This document shows, one piece after another, positions 8,174 to 16,779 of a stretch of 64,000 nucleotides of DNA (its first letter is position 1; each line of letters opens with the position of its first letter). The notes below the pieces were generated by a model. The model was not told where the DNA came from. It did no database searches and saw only the letters and a list, made by a program, of their open reading frames with translations. The translations under genes and the position numbers were made by a program. The DNA is from Sellimonas sp963559135 (GTDB lineage Bacteria > Bacillota > Clostridia > Lachnospirales > Lachnospiraceae), in assembly GCA_963559135.1 (NCBI GenBank), contig CAUWJP010000005.1, positions 1 through 64,000 on the forward strand, in the 5' to 3' direction.

Positions 8174-9907
8174 GTGAAACTGATTTTGGAGTATCTGAAA
8201 AGATACAAACTCTGGTTTGTCCTGAATGTGATTTCCGTCTTTGGATTTGCTCTGGTGGAATTGGGGATTCCGACGATCATTTCCTATATGATCGACCAGG
8301 GAGTCATGAATGAGGACGAAGGATTTTTGTTGAAGATGGGGGCGTTGACAGCAGTGATTTCTATCATCGGCGTCTGCGGCACCATTCTTCTCGGCTACTG
8401 CTGTGCGCGTATTTCCACCGGGATTGCGCATGATATCCGGCAGGATGTGTTCCGGAAGGTACAGACCTTTTCGCACAGCGAAATGAATGAGATTGGAGTG
8501 GCATCTTTGATTACAAGAACAAATAACGATGCCTTCCAGATCATGATGTTTATGAACGTGATTTTAAGGACGGCAGTGCTGACCCCGGTTATGATCGTGG
8601 TAAGTTTCATGTTGACAGTCCGCACATCTTTGGACCTGTCGCTGATAATTATTTCTACGATTCCTCTGATTATTATCGGAGTCGTTATTGTGGCGAAGAT
8701 TTCTTCTCCAATCAGTGAGAAGCAGCAGGCATCACTGGATTCGATCAACAGGATTTTCCGTGAGAATCTGACTGGAATCCGCGTGATCCGTTCTTTCAAC
8801 AACGACGAATATGAAACCGAACGGTTTGATACGGAAAATGTCAATTTCATGAAGCAGTCGAAAAAGCTGTTCAAACTGATGTCTTCGACAGATCCGATAT
8901 TCTTTTTGATGATGAATCTTGCCATCATTGCCATCTACGTTGTGGCAAGTTTCATGATTGATGCAGGAACGCTTCCAGTCGGAAAGCTGATTGCGTTTAT
9001 GGATTATGTATTCCATGCGATGTTTTCAGTGCTTTTGTTCTGCCTGGTATTTATGATGTACCCAAGGGCAAATGTATCGGCAAAGCGTATCCGCCGGGTA
9101 CTGCAGACCGAGTCGATTATTGAGAATCACCCGGATCCGGCTAAGAAAGAGGATACGGAAAAGAGCATCGTATTTGATGATGTGACTTTTGCCTATCCGG
9201 ACGGAGAGGAAGCGGTTCTCCAGAATATTTCTTTTGAAGCGAAAAAGGGCGAGACGGTGGCATTTATCGGAAGTACCGGATCAGGAAAGAGTACGCTGAT
9301 CAAGCTGATCCCAAGGTTTTATGATGTGTCGGCCGGTCGCGTTTTGATCAATGGAGTGGATGTTCGGGACATGGACATTTATAAGCTCCGTGACCGGATC
9401 GGATTTGTTTCTCAGAAGGCAAATCTGTTCAGTGGAACGATTGAGGAAAATATCCGTTTCGGCAACCGGAACGCAACCATGGAGGAAGTCGTTCATGCGG
9501 CGAAAGTGGCGCAGGCTTATGACTTCATTATGGAGAAGCCGGGACAGTTCCAGGAGCGAATTGTGGAAGGTGCAGGAAATGTTTCCGGCGGCCAGAAGCA
9601 GCGGCTTTCGATTGCAAGAGCATTGGTGCGGCACGCGGATATCTATATTTATGATGATTCGTTTTCTGCGCTGGATTTCAGGACAGACGCAAAGCTCCGT
9701 GGAGAGCTGCGTAAGGAGATGACTGACGAGATCGTCCTGATTGTTGCTCAGAGAGTTTCCACGATCATGGAGGCAGATCAGATCATTGTTCTGGACGAAG
9801 GTAGGATTGTGGGAAAGGGCACACACAAAGAGCTGCTGAAAACCTGCAGTGTATATCATGAAATTGCAGCTTCCCAGCTGAGTGAGGAGGAACTGGCTTA
9901 TGAATAA
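8174..9907 (+). CDS. ABC exporter half-transporter (permease-ATPase), degenerate-site subunit
   Basis: A 577-aa fusion of a six-helix transmembrane domain (about 1-320) and a nucleotide-binding domain. The GTG start is chosen because GGGAGG lies eight bases before it; an upstream GTG in frame has no such site. Walker A GSTGSGKST begins at residue 366 and the signature VSGGQ at 470. The Walker B ends DD (494-495), so the catalytic Glu is replaced by Asp. With the next gene it forms a heterodimeric exporter of the LmrCD/TmrAB/BmrCD type, with one weak and one active ATP site. The substrate is unknown; drugs, peptides or lipids are all possible. Confidence 0.87.
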   Translation: MKLILEYLKRYKLWFVLNVISVFGFALVELGIPTIISYMIDQGVMNEDEGFLLKMGALTAVISIIGVCGTILLGYCCARISTGIAHDIRQDVFRKVQTFSHSEMNEIGVASLITRTNNDAFQIMMFMNVILRTAVLTPVMIVVSFMLTVRTSLDLSLIIISTIPLIIIGVVIVAKISSPISEKQQASLDSINRIFRENLTGIRVIRSFNNDEYETERFDTENVNFMKQSKKLFKLMSSTDPIFFLMMNLAIIAIYVVASFMIDAGTLPVGKLIAFMDYVFHAMFSVLLFCLVFMMYPRANVSAKRIRRVLQTESIIENHPDPAKKEDTEKSIVFDDVTFAYPDGEEAVLQNISFEAKKGETVAFIGSTGSGKSTLIKLIPRFYDVSAGRVLINGVDVRDMDIYKLRDRIGFVSQKANLFSGTIEENIRFGNRNATMEEVVHAAKVAQAYDFIMEKPGQFQERIVEGAGNVSGGQKQRLSIARALVRHADIYIYDDSFSALDFRTDAKLRGELRKEMTDEIVLIVAQRVSTIMEADQIIVLDEGRIVGKGTHKELLKTCSVYHEIAASQLSEEELAYE

Positions 9908-11699
9908 AGAACAGATCGGTTGGAAAGCATGTATGAAAGGAATGGGACGTTTTATCAGCCCATACAAAGGGAAACTTTTGGTGGCTGTTCTGACAACGGT
10001 GTTTGCGACGGCAATCTATTCCCTCAACCCAACTATAGAGGGACTTGCAACGACACAGCTTGCAGAAGATGCAGCTGAGATTATGAAAGGAGTCAGTGGA
10101 GCGCATGTACATTTTGAAAAGGTGTTCCGGATTCTGGCGCTGCTTGGCACCAGCTATCTGACCAGGGCACTGGCACTTCTTGTGTCGGCATTTTTCCTGA
10201 CTAATGCGATTCAGCAGACGATGCACGATCTGCGGGGAGCGCTTCAGAAGAAAATCCAGAAGATGCCGGTCAGCTATTTTGATGAGCACGCCTTTGGAGA
10301 TGTGTTAAGCTGTGTAACCAATGATGTGGATACGCTGAGTAATGCCCTCCAGCAGACGTTAACAAGGGTAATCAGCGGTGTGCTGACCTTTATTCTCGCG
10401 GTCAGCATGATGCTTCGTATCAATGTGGTGATGACACTGATTGCCATGATTATCATTCCACTTGTAGCGCTCATTACGAAAGTATTTGTCAAGCGGTCTC
10501 AGGATCTGTTTGATCTTCAACAGAAGACTGTAGGACAGTTGAATGGTACGATCACGGAGCTGTACGGCGGGTTTAATGAGATTATCAGTTATAATAAGCA
10601 GGAAGATGTGGAAAGACAGTTCGAGGAAGTCAATCAGAAGATGAGAAATTCTGCATTCAAGGCACAGTTTGTGTCTTCGCTGATTTCTCCTTGTGTGTCG
10701 CTTGTGACCTATCTGACGATCGGCACCTGTGCGGTAGTTGGATGTCTTCAGGTTATTCAGGGAACCATTACGATTGGACAGCTTCAGGCGTTTGTGCGTT
10801 ATATCTGGCAGATCAACGATCCGCTGTCCCAGGTTTCTCAGCTTTCTGCCCAGGTACAGGCGGCCTTTTCTGCCATGCGCAGAATCTTTACCCTTCTGTC
10901 TGAAGAGGAAGAAGATCAGGGAGGAGAGGTACAGATCGAAAAGGATAAGATCGAAGGCAATGTGACTTTTGAGCATGTACAGTTTGGATACGATGAGGAG
11001 CTCCTGATGAAGGATGTGAATATCGATGTCAAGAAAGGACAGACTGTAGCGATTGTCGGGCCGACCGGAGCAGGAAAAACGACGCTTATGAATCTGCTGC
11101 TTCGTTTTTACGATGTAAAAGGCGGCTCCATCAAGATTGATGGTGTCGATATCCGGGATATGAACAGGGAAGACCTGAGATCACTGTTCTCGCTTGTGCT
11201 GCAGGATACGTGGCTTTTCTCCGGAAGCATTTATGACAACATCCGGTATGGAAGGCAGAATGCAAGAAAAGATGAGATCATCAGCGCGGCGAAGATGGCA
11301 AATGTCCACCATTACATCCGTACCTTGTCCAAGGGATACGATTCGTTGATCAACGAGGAGGCAAACAATATTTCTCAAGGTGAAAAGCAACTCCTTACCA
11401 TTGCAAGAGCGATTCTGAAGGATCCGCAGATTCTGATTCTCGACGAGGCAACCTCCTCCGTAGATACAAGACTGGAGCGAAGGCTTCAGGAAGCAATGCT
11501 TCGGGTAATGGAAGGAAGAACATCCTTTGTCATCGCCCACCGGCTTTCGACGATCCGGGATGCGGATATGATTCTGGTACTGCGGGACGGCGATATTGTG
11601 GAACAGGGAACCCATCAAGAGCTTCTTGCAAAGAAGGGTATGTATGAAAAACTCTATCATTCGCAGTTTGCGGGACAAAATTTTGATGAGGTTTGCTAG
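9900..11699 (+). CDS. ABC exporter half-transporter (permease-ATPase), catalytic subunit
   Basis: A 599-aa partner of the preceding protein. The ATG overlaps the upstream stop codon by eight bases and follows GAGGAGG at ten bases, so the two are translationally coupled. The transmembrane domain fills about residues 15-335. Walker A (GPTGAGKTT from 387) and Walker B with catalytic Glu (LDEATSSVD, E516) are canonical. The signature is altered to ISQGE (from 491), which is the usual complement to the Asp-containing Walker B of the other subunit at the degenerate ATP site. The exporter should therefore hydrolyse ATP mainly at one site. No regulator is adjacent. Confidence 0.88.
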   Translation: MNKEQIGWKACMKGMGRFISPYKGKLLVAVLTTVFATAIYSLNPTIEGLATTQLAEDAAEIMKGVSGAHVHFEKVFRILALLGTSYLTRALALLVSAFFLTNAIQQTMHDLRGALQKKIQKMPVSYFDEHAFGDVLSCVTNDVDTLSNALQQTLTRVISGVLTFILAVSMMLRINVVMTLIAMIIIPLVALITKVFVKRSQDLFDLQQKTVGQLNGTITELYGGFNEIISYNKQEDVERQFEEVNQKMRNSAFKAQFVSSLISPCVSLVTYLTIGTCAVVGCLQVIQGTITIGQLQAFVRYIWQINDPLSQVSQLSAQVQAAFSAMRRIFTLLSEEEEDQGGEVQIEKDKIEGNVTFEHVQFGYDEELLMKDVNIDVKKGQTVAIVGPTGAGKTTLMNLLLRFYDVKGGSIKIDGVDIRDMNREDLRSLFSLVLQDTWLFSGSIYDNIRYGRQNARKDEIISAAKMANVHHYIRTLSKGYDSLINEEANNISQGEKQLLTIARAILKDPQILILDEATSSVDTRLERRLQEAMLRVMEGRTSFVIAHRLSTIRDADMILVLRDGDIVEQGTHQELLAKKGMYEKLYHSQFAGQNFDEVC

Positions 11700-11702
11700 A
11701 CA

Positions 11703-11730
11703 TTGTGGTATGATAGTGTATAGATAATAT
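11703..11730 (+). promoter_or_regulatory. Probable promoter of the P-loop protein gene
   Basis: TTGTGG, 16 bases, TAATAT, just after the ABC operon stop codon and 20 bases before the downstream ATG. Confidence 0.45.
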
Positions 11731-11749
11731 GAGGAAAGGGGAAGGAATC

Positions 11750-12343
11750 ATGAAAAAGAAGCTTATTTTAGTTACATCCCCACCGGCATGTGGGAAAACC
11801 TATGTTGCCATGAAGCTTGCGGCGGAGTTGAATCATGTCGTATATCTGGATAAAGATGCACTGATCATCCTGAGCAGACAGATCTTTGAAGTGGCAAACC
11901 AGCCATATGACAGAAGTTCGGATTTTTTTGAAGAAAATATACGCGATTATGAATACGCGGCAATTCTGGATATGGCGGTGGATGCGCTGGAGTACGATGA
12001 CATCGCGCTGATCAACGCGCCGTTTACCCGTGAGGTCAGAAATCCGAGATTTATGGAGAGTCTCCGTCAGGATCTGATGAGAAAGAATGCAAGATTATAT
12101 ATCGTGTGGGTTGTTACAGATCCGGAGATCTGCAAGAAGAGAATGATCCGCAGAAACAGCGACCGTGATACATGGAAGCTGGCGCACTGGGATGAATACA
12201 TGGCAAAGACCGATTTTTCCATCCCGGCAGAACTCAATGACAAGAGCAAAGATCAGGAACTTCTTCTGTTTTATAATTCTAATGAAGAAGAGTTCCGCAA
12301 ATCCATGAAAGAAGTGGTACGAAAACTCCAGGATGAGGAGTAA
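11750..12343 (+). CDS. P-loop NTPase / AAA family putative kinase
   Basis: A 197-aa protein starting KKKLILVTSPPACGKT, a Walker A-like loop (PPACGKT) where the first glycine of the consensus is replaced. Later features fit a small-molecule kinase fold: an acidic Asp after a hydrophobic strand (ALINAPF), a VVTDPEICKKRMIRRNSDRD lid-type arginine cluster, and an all-helical C-terminus. The ATG with AGGGGAAGG at nine bases is preferred over an upstream in-frame ATG. It resembles zeta-toxin/shikimate-kinase-like NTPases in size and arrangement, but no partner gene is present and the substrate is unknown. Confidence 0.7.
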   Translation: MKKKLILVTSPPACGKTYVAMKLAAELNHVVYLDKDALIILSRQIFEVANQPYDRSSDFFEENIRDYEYAAILDMAVDALEYDDIALINAPFTREVRNPRFMESLRQDLMRKNARLYIVWVVTDPEICKKRMIRRNSDRDTWKLAHWDEYMAKTDFSIPAELNDKSKDQELLLFYNSNEEEFRKSMKEVVRKLQDEE

Positions 12344-12351
12344 AGAAAAAA

Positions 12352-12428
12352 GTCAGACAGACGAATGCAGACAGGAGATTCCGGCCGGACGGCAGGGAAT
12401 CTCCTGTCAAGTGTAGGGAAAGTCTGAC
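12352..12428. repeat. Nested inverted repeat (13-bp inner, 7-bp outer stems)
   Basis: Inner arms GACAGGAGATTCC (12370-12382) and GGAATCTCCTGTC (12396-12408) are perfect. Outer arms GTCAGAC (12352-12358) and GTCTGAC (12422-12428) enclose them. On the plus strand no T-run follows; on the minus strand TTTTTT follows the outer stem. It could stabilise the upstream mRNA end or form part of the leader of the next gene. Confidence 0.6.
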
Positions 12429-12455
12429 ATAAAGGACAAAAGAGAGGACCGGAAT

Positions 12456-13631
12456 ATGGAAATACAGATGTACAATATGGGCCTGGGGGAGTGCTTTCTG
12501 CTGGAAGAAGGATCCGAGAAGCTGGCAGTCAACTGTGGAACCCGCAATAAAAGAATCAATGGAACCGACAGCGGGGAGATTTATCAGGAGATTCACGACC
12601 AGACAGCGGAAGGAGGATATGAGTTTCTGATCACACAGTTTGATCCGGAACATATCAGTGGCTTTCTTCAGATAAGCCGGGAACGGCTAGGTGACGGGAT
12701 CCGAACTGTGTACCTTCCGGATCTCTTTTCGGAACGTTGGATGAATGAGGTGCTTGCGTTGCTGCTTTTGCAGGATCTTTCCAGAGGATGTTTTCTTCCG
12801 GGGAAAGCGGTGACGCTTATCAGCTTGATGGAAGTGCTTTTAACATTTCCGGGAAAGCTTTGTTTTCTGGAAAGAGGAGACCGTATCGGCGACACGTATC
12901 AGGTGCTCTGGCCGCAAAAAGGCGGATTAAAAGAAGAGATGGAAAAGACCCTCGACCTTGCAGGAATTTCTGATGCCTTTTATGAGCAGGACCGATGCAT
13001 GTGGAGAGAGCTGGTTCGTGTTTCTTCCAGAATGAGAGAGATTTTCATGAGGCTTCTTGCCATTTCCAGGAGTGGGGACGTCCCGAGAAACGAAGAGGGA
13101 ATCCCGGTAGAACTGGAAGAGGAAGTCAGGAGTTTCCGGCTGGATTTCAGAAAGCTTCGAAGAAATGAGCGTTTCCTTGGAATGGTGGAGCGGTGCCAGA
13201 AACATCTTGAGATTCTGAGAGCATTTCACGACAGGACAGGATTGATGTTTCATACCCGTGAAGATGGCAATGGAAATTTCCTCTATACCGGAAATGCATG
13301 GAGGGAAAAGGCTGAATGGCTGAAGGAAAACGAGGACGGGCTTGCCGGACTTCACAGAGAATACTGGTGCATTACACTTCCAGGACATGGGACAGATGCC
13401 TGGTACTGGGATTTTTCAGAGTATGCGCCAAAGCATTTTCTCGTATCCAACGGATATGTAGCGGGCCAGGAGAATGGAAAGGTTTCCGGACGCTATAGCG
13501 GCATGTTTGCCGTTCCGGATGTGACCATGCATTGTACCAGTGCCGACTGGTGCGAGGGCCGCAGAAACGGCATCTGTAGCTGCTGGAGCGCGCAGATTAC
13601 ATCCCCGCACCATTATTCGGTCATCCGGTAG
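12456..13631 (+). CDS. Degenerate metallo-beta-lactamase-fold protein
   Basis: A 391-aa protein with the opening of ComEC/Rec2-like MBL proteins: MYNMGLGECFLLEEGSEKLAVNCGT, then a strand and loop ITQFDPEHISG. In active enzymes this loop reads THxHxDHxGG; here the first two His are Gln and Asp, the Asp is Glu and only the last His remains. The C-terminal LPGHGTDAWYWDF replaces the usual PHHGS. The fold is probably kept but the zinc site appears lost. A large helical insert fills about 90-290. It precedes a BusR-like regulator by 47 bases and may be cotranscribed with it. The function is unknown. Confidence 0.6.
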   Translation: MEIQMYNMGLGECFLLEEGSEKLAVNCGTRNKRINGTDSGEIYQEIHDQTAEGGYEFLITQFDPEHISGFLQISRERLGDGIRTVYLPDLFSERWMNEVLALLLLQDLSRGCFLPGKAVTLISLMEVLLTFPGKLCFLERGDRIGDTYQVLWPQKGGLKEEMEKTLDLAGISDAFYEQDRCMWRELVRVSSRMREIFMRLLAISRSGDVPRNEEGIPVELEEEVRSFRLDFRKLRRNERFLGMVERCQKHLEILRAFHDRTGLMFHTREDGNGNFLYTGNAWREKAEWLKENEDGLAGLHREYWCITLPGHGTDAWYWDFSEYAPKHFLVSNGYVAGQENGKVSGRYSGMFAVPDVTMHCTSADWCEGRRNGICSCWSAQITSPHHYSVIR

Positions 13632-13677
13632 CAGGAAAGAAAAGATCCGACATACAAAGAAAGGGAGGACAGACAGA

Positions 13678-14313
13678 ATGAATAAGAGAAGAGCAGATAA
13701 CGGAATCCCGAAGTATCAACAGATCGCCACAGATATCGCCTATAAAATTGTAAATGGTATTTATCAGGAGGATCAAAAGATTTATGCAAGATCCGCCATC
13801 GGAAGCCAGTACAGTGTTTCCTCAGAGACGGCGCGAAGAGCAATGTGTATTCTTGCGGACTGGGATGTGGTGACCATTGAGAAAAACAGCGGTGTTCTGA
13901 TCAAATCTGTGGATAATGCAAAGAATTTCCTTCAACAGCAAGAGCAGACAAAATCGATTCAGAATTTAAAGAGGAATATTCTTGACAGCGTGAAACGCCA
14001 GCAGCAGGAAATCAAAGAACTCTATGACTATCTGACCGAGATGATTGATCAGATTGAGCGCTACCGGTCGACCAATCCGTTTATTCCTTATGAGATTGTG
14101 ATTACGGATCAGACGCCTTATCTGGACCGGAATGTGGGGGAAGTGGATTTCTGGCAGGAGACATTTGCGACCGTCATAGCGATCAGGAGGAATGGAGTCC
14201 TGATGATGTCTCCTGGGCCGAAGGCAGTGTTTAAGCTCAATGATATTCTTTATTATACAGGGGATGAGGAATGTCCGGAAAGAGTCCGAAAATTTATGTA
14301 TCCCAAAAAGTAA
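13678..14313 (+). CDS. GntR family regulator with C-terminal RCK_C domain (BusR-like)
   Basis: A 211-aa protein. Residues 1-75 form a GntR-type winged helix (PKYQQIATDIAYKIVNG, then SSETARRAM as recognition helix). Residues about 85-125 are a glutamine-rich coiled coil, and 126-205 look like an RCK_C/TrkA_C domain. This order matches BusR of lactic streptococci, a c-di-AMP-responsive repressor of betaine uptake. Binding of c-di-AMP here is inferred. GGGAGG lies nine bases before the ATG, so the upstream in-frame extension is not used. No betaine or potassium transporter is adjacent, so its target is elsewhere or is the neighbouring MBL-like gene. Confidence 0.7.
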   Translation: MNKRRADNGIPKYQQIATDIAYKIVNGIYQEDQKIYARSAIGSQYSVSSETARRAMCILADWDVVTIEKNSGVLIKSVDNAKNFLQQQEQTKSIQNLKRNILDSVKRQQQEIKELYDYLTEMIDQIERYRSTNPFIPYEIVITDQTPYLDRNVGEVDFWQETFATVIAIRRNGVLMMSPGPKAVFKLNDILYYTGDEECPERVRKFMYPKK

Positions 14314-14385
14314 AAAATACTTGCAAAAGTAACAACTTTAAAATAGAGTTGTCATTCATGGCTATAATGTAACTCACAAAAAAGA

Positions 14386-14423
14386 GCAGGAGGTTCTGAC
14401 ACGGATCTTCCTGTTTTTTTTTT
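14386..14423 (+). terminator. Rho-independent terminator
   Basis: Stem CAGGAGG/CTTCCTG (one G-T pair) around a 13-base loop, followed by nine or more T. Confidence 0.7.
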
Positions 14424-14460
14424 GGAATTGGAATCTGCCGGGATAGGGGAAAGAACGAGG

Positions 14461-14489
14461 TTGACATCATATTCACACTATAATAAGAT
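14461..14489 (+). promoter_or_regulatory. Sigma-A promoter of the serine acetyltransferase gene
   Basis: TTGACA, 17 bases, TAAGAT, with the ATG about 25 bases after the -10. The short leader excludes a riboswitch or T-box. Confidence 0.65.
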
Positions 14490-14514
14490 AAAGCAAAAAG
14501 AAATTGGAGTCATT

Positions 14515-15432
14515 ATGAAGAAAAATACTATAAAAGAGGTCGTAGAAAAACTGAACCGGAATTACCTCACAGAAGAACTATTCATGCCGAAGAAAGGACG
14601 GAGCCTTCCGGAACGTGCGGTGGTGATTGAGATTATCCGAGATCTCAGACAGATTATTTTCCCGGGATATTTTGGAAAGGACAGCGCGCTTGAGATGGAT
14701 TCCGCCTACTATGCAGGATACCGGATCAATCATCTATACGATGCACTGAAGGAGCAGATCACCATCGCACTGAGATATCAGGGAAAAGAAGAGAATGTAG
14801 AGCAGCGGGCGCAGGAAGTGACGGATCGTTTCTTCGCTCAGATACCGGATATCCAGAATCAGATGCTCAAAGATGTACAGGCGGGATTCGATGGGGACCC
14901 AGCGGCCCAGAGCAGGGAGGAGATTATCTTTTCCTATCCGGGACTGTTTGCAGTCTATGTGTACCGGATCGCCCATGTACTTTACGGTGAAAAGATTCCG
15001 TTTATTCCTCGGATTATGTCTGAATATGCACACGGAAGGACGGGAATCGATATCAATCCGGGAGCCAGAATCGGGGAATATTTCTTTATTGACCACGGTA
15101 CCGGAATTGTAATTGGGGAGACAACGGAAATCGGCGATTATGTCAAGCTTTATCAGGGGGTGACGCTGGGAGCGCTCTCCACAAGAAACGGACAGCAGCT
15201 TGCCGGGCTGAAACGTCATCCTACCATTGGTGATCATGTGACGATCTATTCCAATTCCTCCGTTCTTGGAGGAGATACCGTGATCGGGGAACACTGCATT
15301 ATCGGAGGCAACACCTTTATTACAGAGTCTGTGCCGCCTTATACGAAAGTAAGTGCCAAGAGCCCGGAACTGATTTTCAAGACGCCGAAGGAAAAGCAGG
15401 AAAAGAAGAACCTCTGGGAGTGGGAAAATTAA
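14515..15432 (+). CDS. epsC: Serine O-acetyltransferase (EpsC type)
   Basis: A 305-aa enzyme that transfers acetyl from acetyl-CoA to L-serine, giving O-acetylserine for cysteine synthesis. The C-terminal half is a left-handed beta-helix of hexapeptide repeats (about 190-290), with the catalytic region HGRTGIDINPGARIGEYFFI and DHGTGIVIGET. The roughly 180-aa helical N-terminus is longer than in CysE and typical of the EpsC/SAT group of anaerobes. The ATG at 14515 is chosen because it lies just after a clear promoter. No cysK is adjacent. It could also support the sulfur chemistry of the selenium block further on. Confidence 0.87.
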   Translation: MKKNTIKEVVEKLNRNYLTEELFMPKKGRSLPERAVVIEIIRDLRQIIFPGYFGKDSALEMDSAYYAGYRINHLYDALKEQITIALRYQGKEENVEQRAQEVTDRFFAQIPDIQNQMLKDVQAGFDGDPAAQSREEIIFSYPGLFAVYVYRIAHVLYGEKIPFIPRIMSEYAHGRTGIDINPGARIGEYFFIDHGTGIVIGETTEIGDYVKLYQGVTLGALSTRNGQQLAGLKRHPTIGDHVTIYSNSSVLGGDTVIGEHCIIGGNTFITESVPPYTKVSAKSPELIFKTPKEKQEKKNLWEWEN

Positions 15433-15498
15433 ACCCCCTTTACCTTGGAAAGCGTAAGTAGTAAAATATAGGTAAAAGATCAACAGGAGGGAAAGTTT

Positions 15499-15657
15499 AT
15501 GGGACAGGAACTGATTGTAAAATTAAAGGAAGTAAAACAGGCACTGGTAGACCTTGATCTGCAAGGAGAAGAATGGGAAGAGCGTCAGGAAATTCTGCAA
15601 AAGCTCGAAGATGTGACCTCCTATGTGAAGGATGCTATGGGTAGCGGGAAATTATAA
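15499..15657 (+). CDS. Small hypothetical protein, 52 aa
   Basis: A 52-aa reading frame with a strong AGGAGG eight bases before its ATG, starting MGQELIVKLKEVKQAL and rich in Glu, Gln, Leu and Lys. It should form a helical hairpin or coiled coil. It lies 66 bases after epsC and 20 bases before the HAD phosphatase, so it is probably cotranscribed with the latter. The ribosome binding site, codon use and tight spacing support it as a real gene, but no family is recognised. Confidence 0.65.
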   Translation: MGQELIVKLKEVKQALVDLDLQGEEWEERQEILQKLEDVTSYVKDAMGSGKL

Positions 15658-15677
15658 AGCAGAAAGGATGAAAGACG

Positions 15678-16337
15678 ATGCAGCCAAAGATCAGGGCGCT
15701 GGTATTTGACATGGACGGACTTCTCTTTGATTCGGAGAAAGTGGTCCAGAAATCGTGGTATATCGCCGGAGAAAGGCTGGGATACCCGAATGTAGGAGAC
15801 TATATCTATCATACACTTGGATTTAATGTTGTAAGAAGAAGCAGGTATTTCAGGGAGACATTTGGTGAGGAATTCCCGGTAGAGACCTTTAATCAGATGA
15901 CAAGGGAGATCTTCTACGAATTGAAAGAGAAAGAAGGAGTTCCGAAAAAGCCGGGTGTGGATGAGCTTCTTTCCTATGCGAAGGAAGAAGGTTACCTGCT
16001 GGCGGTCGCCACTTCGTCTGGGGAATCCTATTCCAAAACCCTTCTGAAAGAGGGTGGTATCTGGGAGTATTTTGACGCCGCAGTCTTTGGCGATATGGTT
16101 ACGCATGCCAAGCCGGATCCGGAGATTTACCTGAAAGCATGTGAGTTGCTTGGAGTGAAGCCTTCGGAAGCGGCAGCACTTGAGGATTCTCCAAATGGAA
16201 TCCGGGCCGCACATGCGGCGGGCATGCATCCGATCGTCGTACCGGATCTGGTCAAGCCGGATGCCGAGATTCAGGGTCTCAGCCGTTGGCAGTGTGAGTC
16301 ACTGTTTGATGTAATCGATATTCTGAAAGAAAAGTAA
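15678..16337 (+). CDS. HAD family hydrolase, beta-phosphoglucomutase-like
   Basis: A 219-aa HAD phosphatase of subfamily IA. Motif I is FDMDGLLFDSE (nucleophile and acid Asp), motif II VATSSG, motif III the lysine in HAKPDPEIY, and motif IV LEDSPNGI. The alpha-helical cap at about 18-85 is of the beta-phosphoglucomutase type. It probably dephosphorylates a sugar or nucleotide phosphate; the substrate cannot be read from sequence. The ATG follows AAAGGATG. Confidence 0.87.
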   Translation: MQPKIRALVFDMDGLLFDSEKVVQKSWYIAGERLGYPNVGDYIYHTLGFNVVRRSRYFRETFGEEFPVETFNQMTREIFYELKEKEGVPKKPGVDELLSYAKEEGYLLAVATSSGESYSKTLLKEGGIWEYFDAAVFGDMVTHAKPDPEIYLKACELLGVKPSEAAALEDSPNGIRAAHAAGMHPIVVPDLVKPDAEIQGLSRWQCESLFDVIDILKEK

Positions 16338-16384
16338 AAATCAGCCGTACAGAAAAGAAAATACAATTCTGTGCGGCTGATTTG
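16336..16384. terminator. Bidirectional terminator between convergent genes
   Basis: Long stem AAATCAGCCG-ACAGAA pairing with TTCTGT-CGGCTGATTT, with T-rich flank on the plus strand and A/T-rich flank on the other; it separates the HAD gene from the convergent minus-strand gene. Confidence 0.75.
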
Positions 16385-16412
16385 TGTTATGCGGAAAATG
16401 AACGGAATGTTT

Positions 16413-16760
16413 CTATACGTTCAGGAAGCGGTTGCAGCATTCCTGAAAGACGCGAATCTGATGGGTCAGATCTTCTGTCTGCAGGTCGGTCAGGCTTCCT
16501 AAAAGCAGATCCTGAGCACGACGGACGCCCTCTTTATCAAGCGGAGGTACAAGAGCGAAGTCGCTGTAGGCTCTCAGCTTCTGAAAATAGAGGTTCAGGT
16601 CTGCAGGATTCTGTTCCTTATATGCAAGCTCATACATATAGTGGGAATCTGTTGCATCGGAATCGCTGCATTTTTGGCATATCCATTTTCCGAGGTAATA
16701 GTATTGATTTCCGATCCGGTAAACAAATCCCGGATGGGAGATGAAATCCTGATAGTTCAT
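16413..16760 (-). CDS. Hypothetical protein, 115 aa
   Basis: A small soluble protein of unknown family. The start is the ATG eight bases after AAGGAGG on the minus strand; an upstream GTG overlaps that site and is unlikely. It opens MNYQDFISHPGFVYRIGNQYYYLGKW, contains one CQKC pair near residue 30 that could bind metal, and continues with charged helices. It lies 19 bases after nagA on the same strand and is likely read through from it. Confidence 0.65.
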   Translation of the reverse strand: MNYQDFISHPGFVYRIGNQYYYLGKWICQKCSDSDATDSHYMYELAYKEQNPADLNLYFQKLRAYSDFALVPPLDKEGVRRAQDLLLGSLTDLQTEDLTHQIRVFQECCNRFLNV

Positions 16761-16779
16761 ATCCGGCACCTCCTTGTCG

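Noticed and set aside
14422..14514. N-terminal extension of serine acetyltransferase
   Set aside because: The extra in-frame codons lie over a good sigma-A promoter, so they are not translated.
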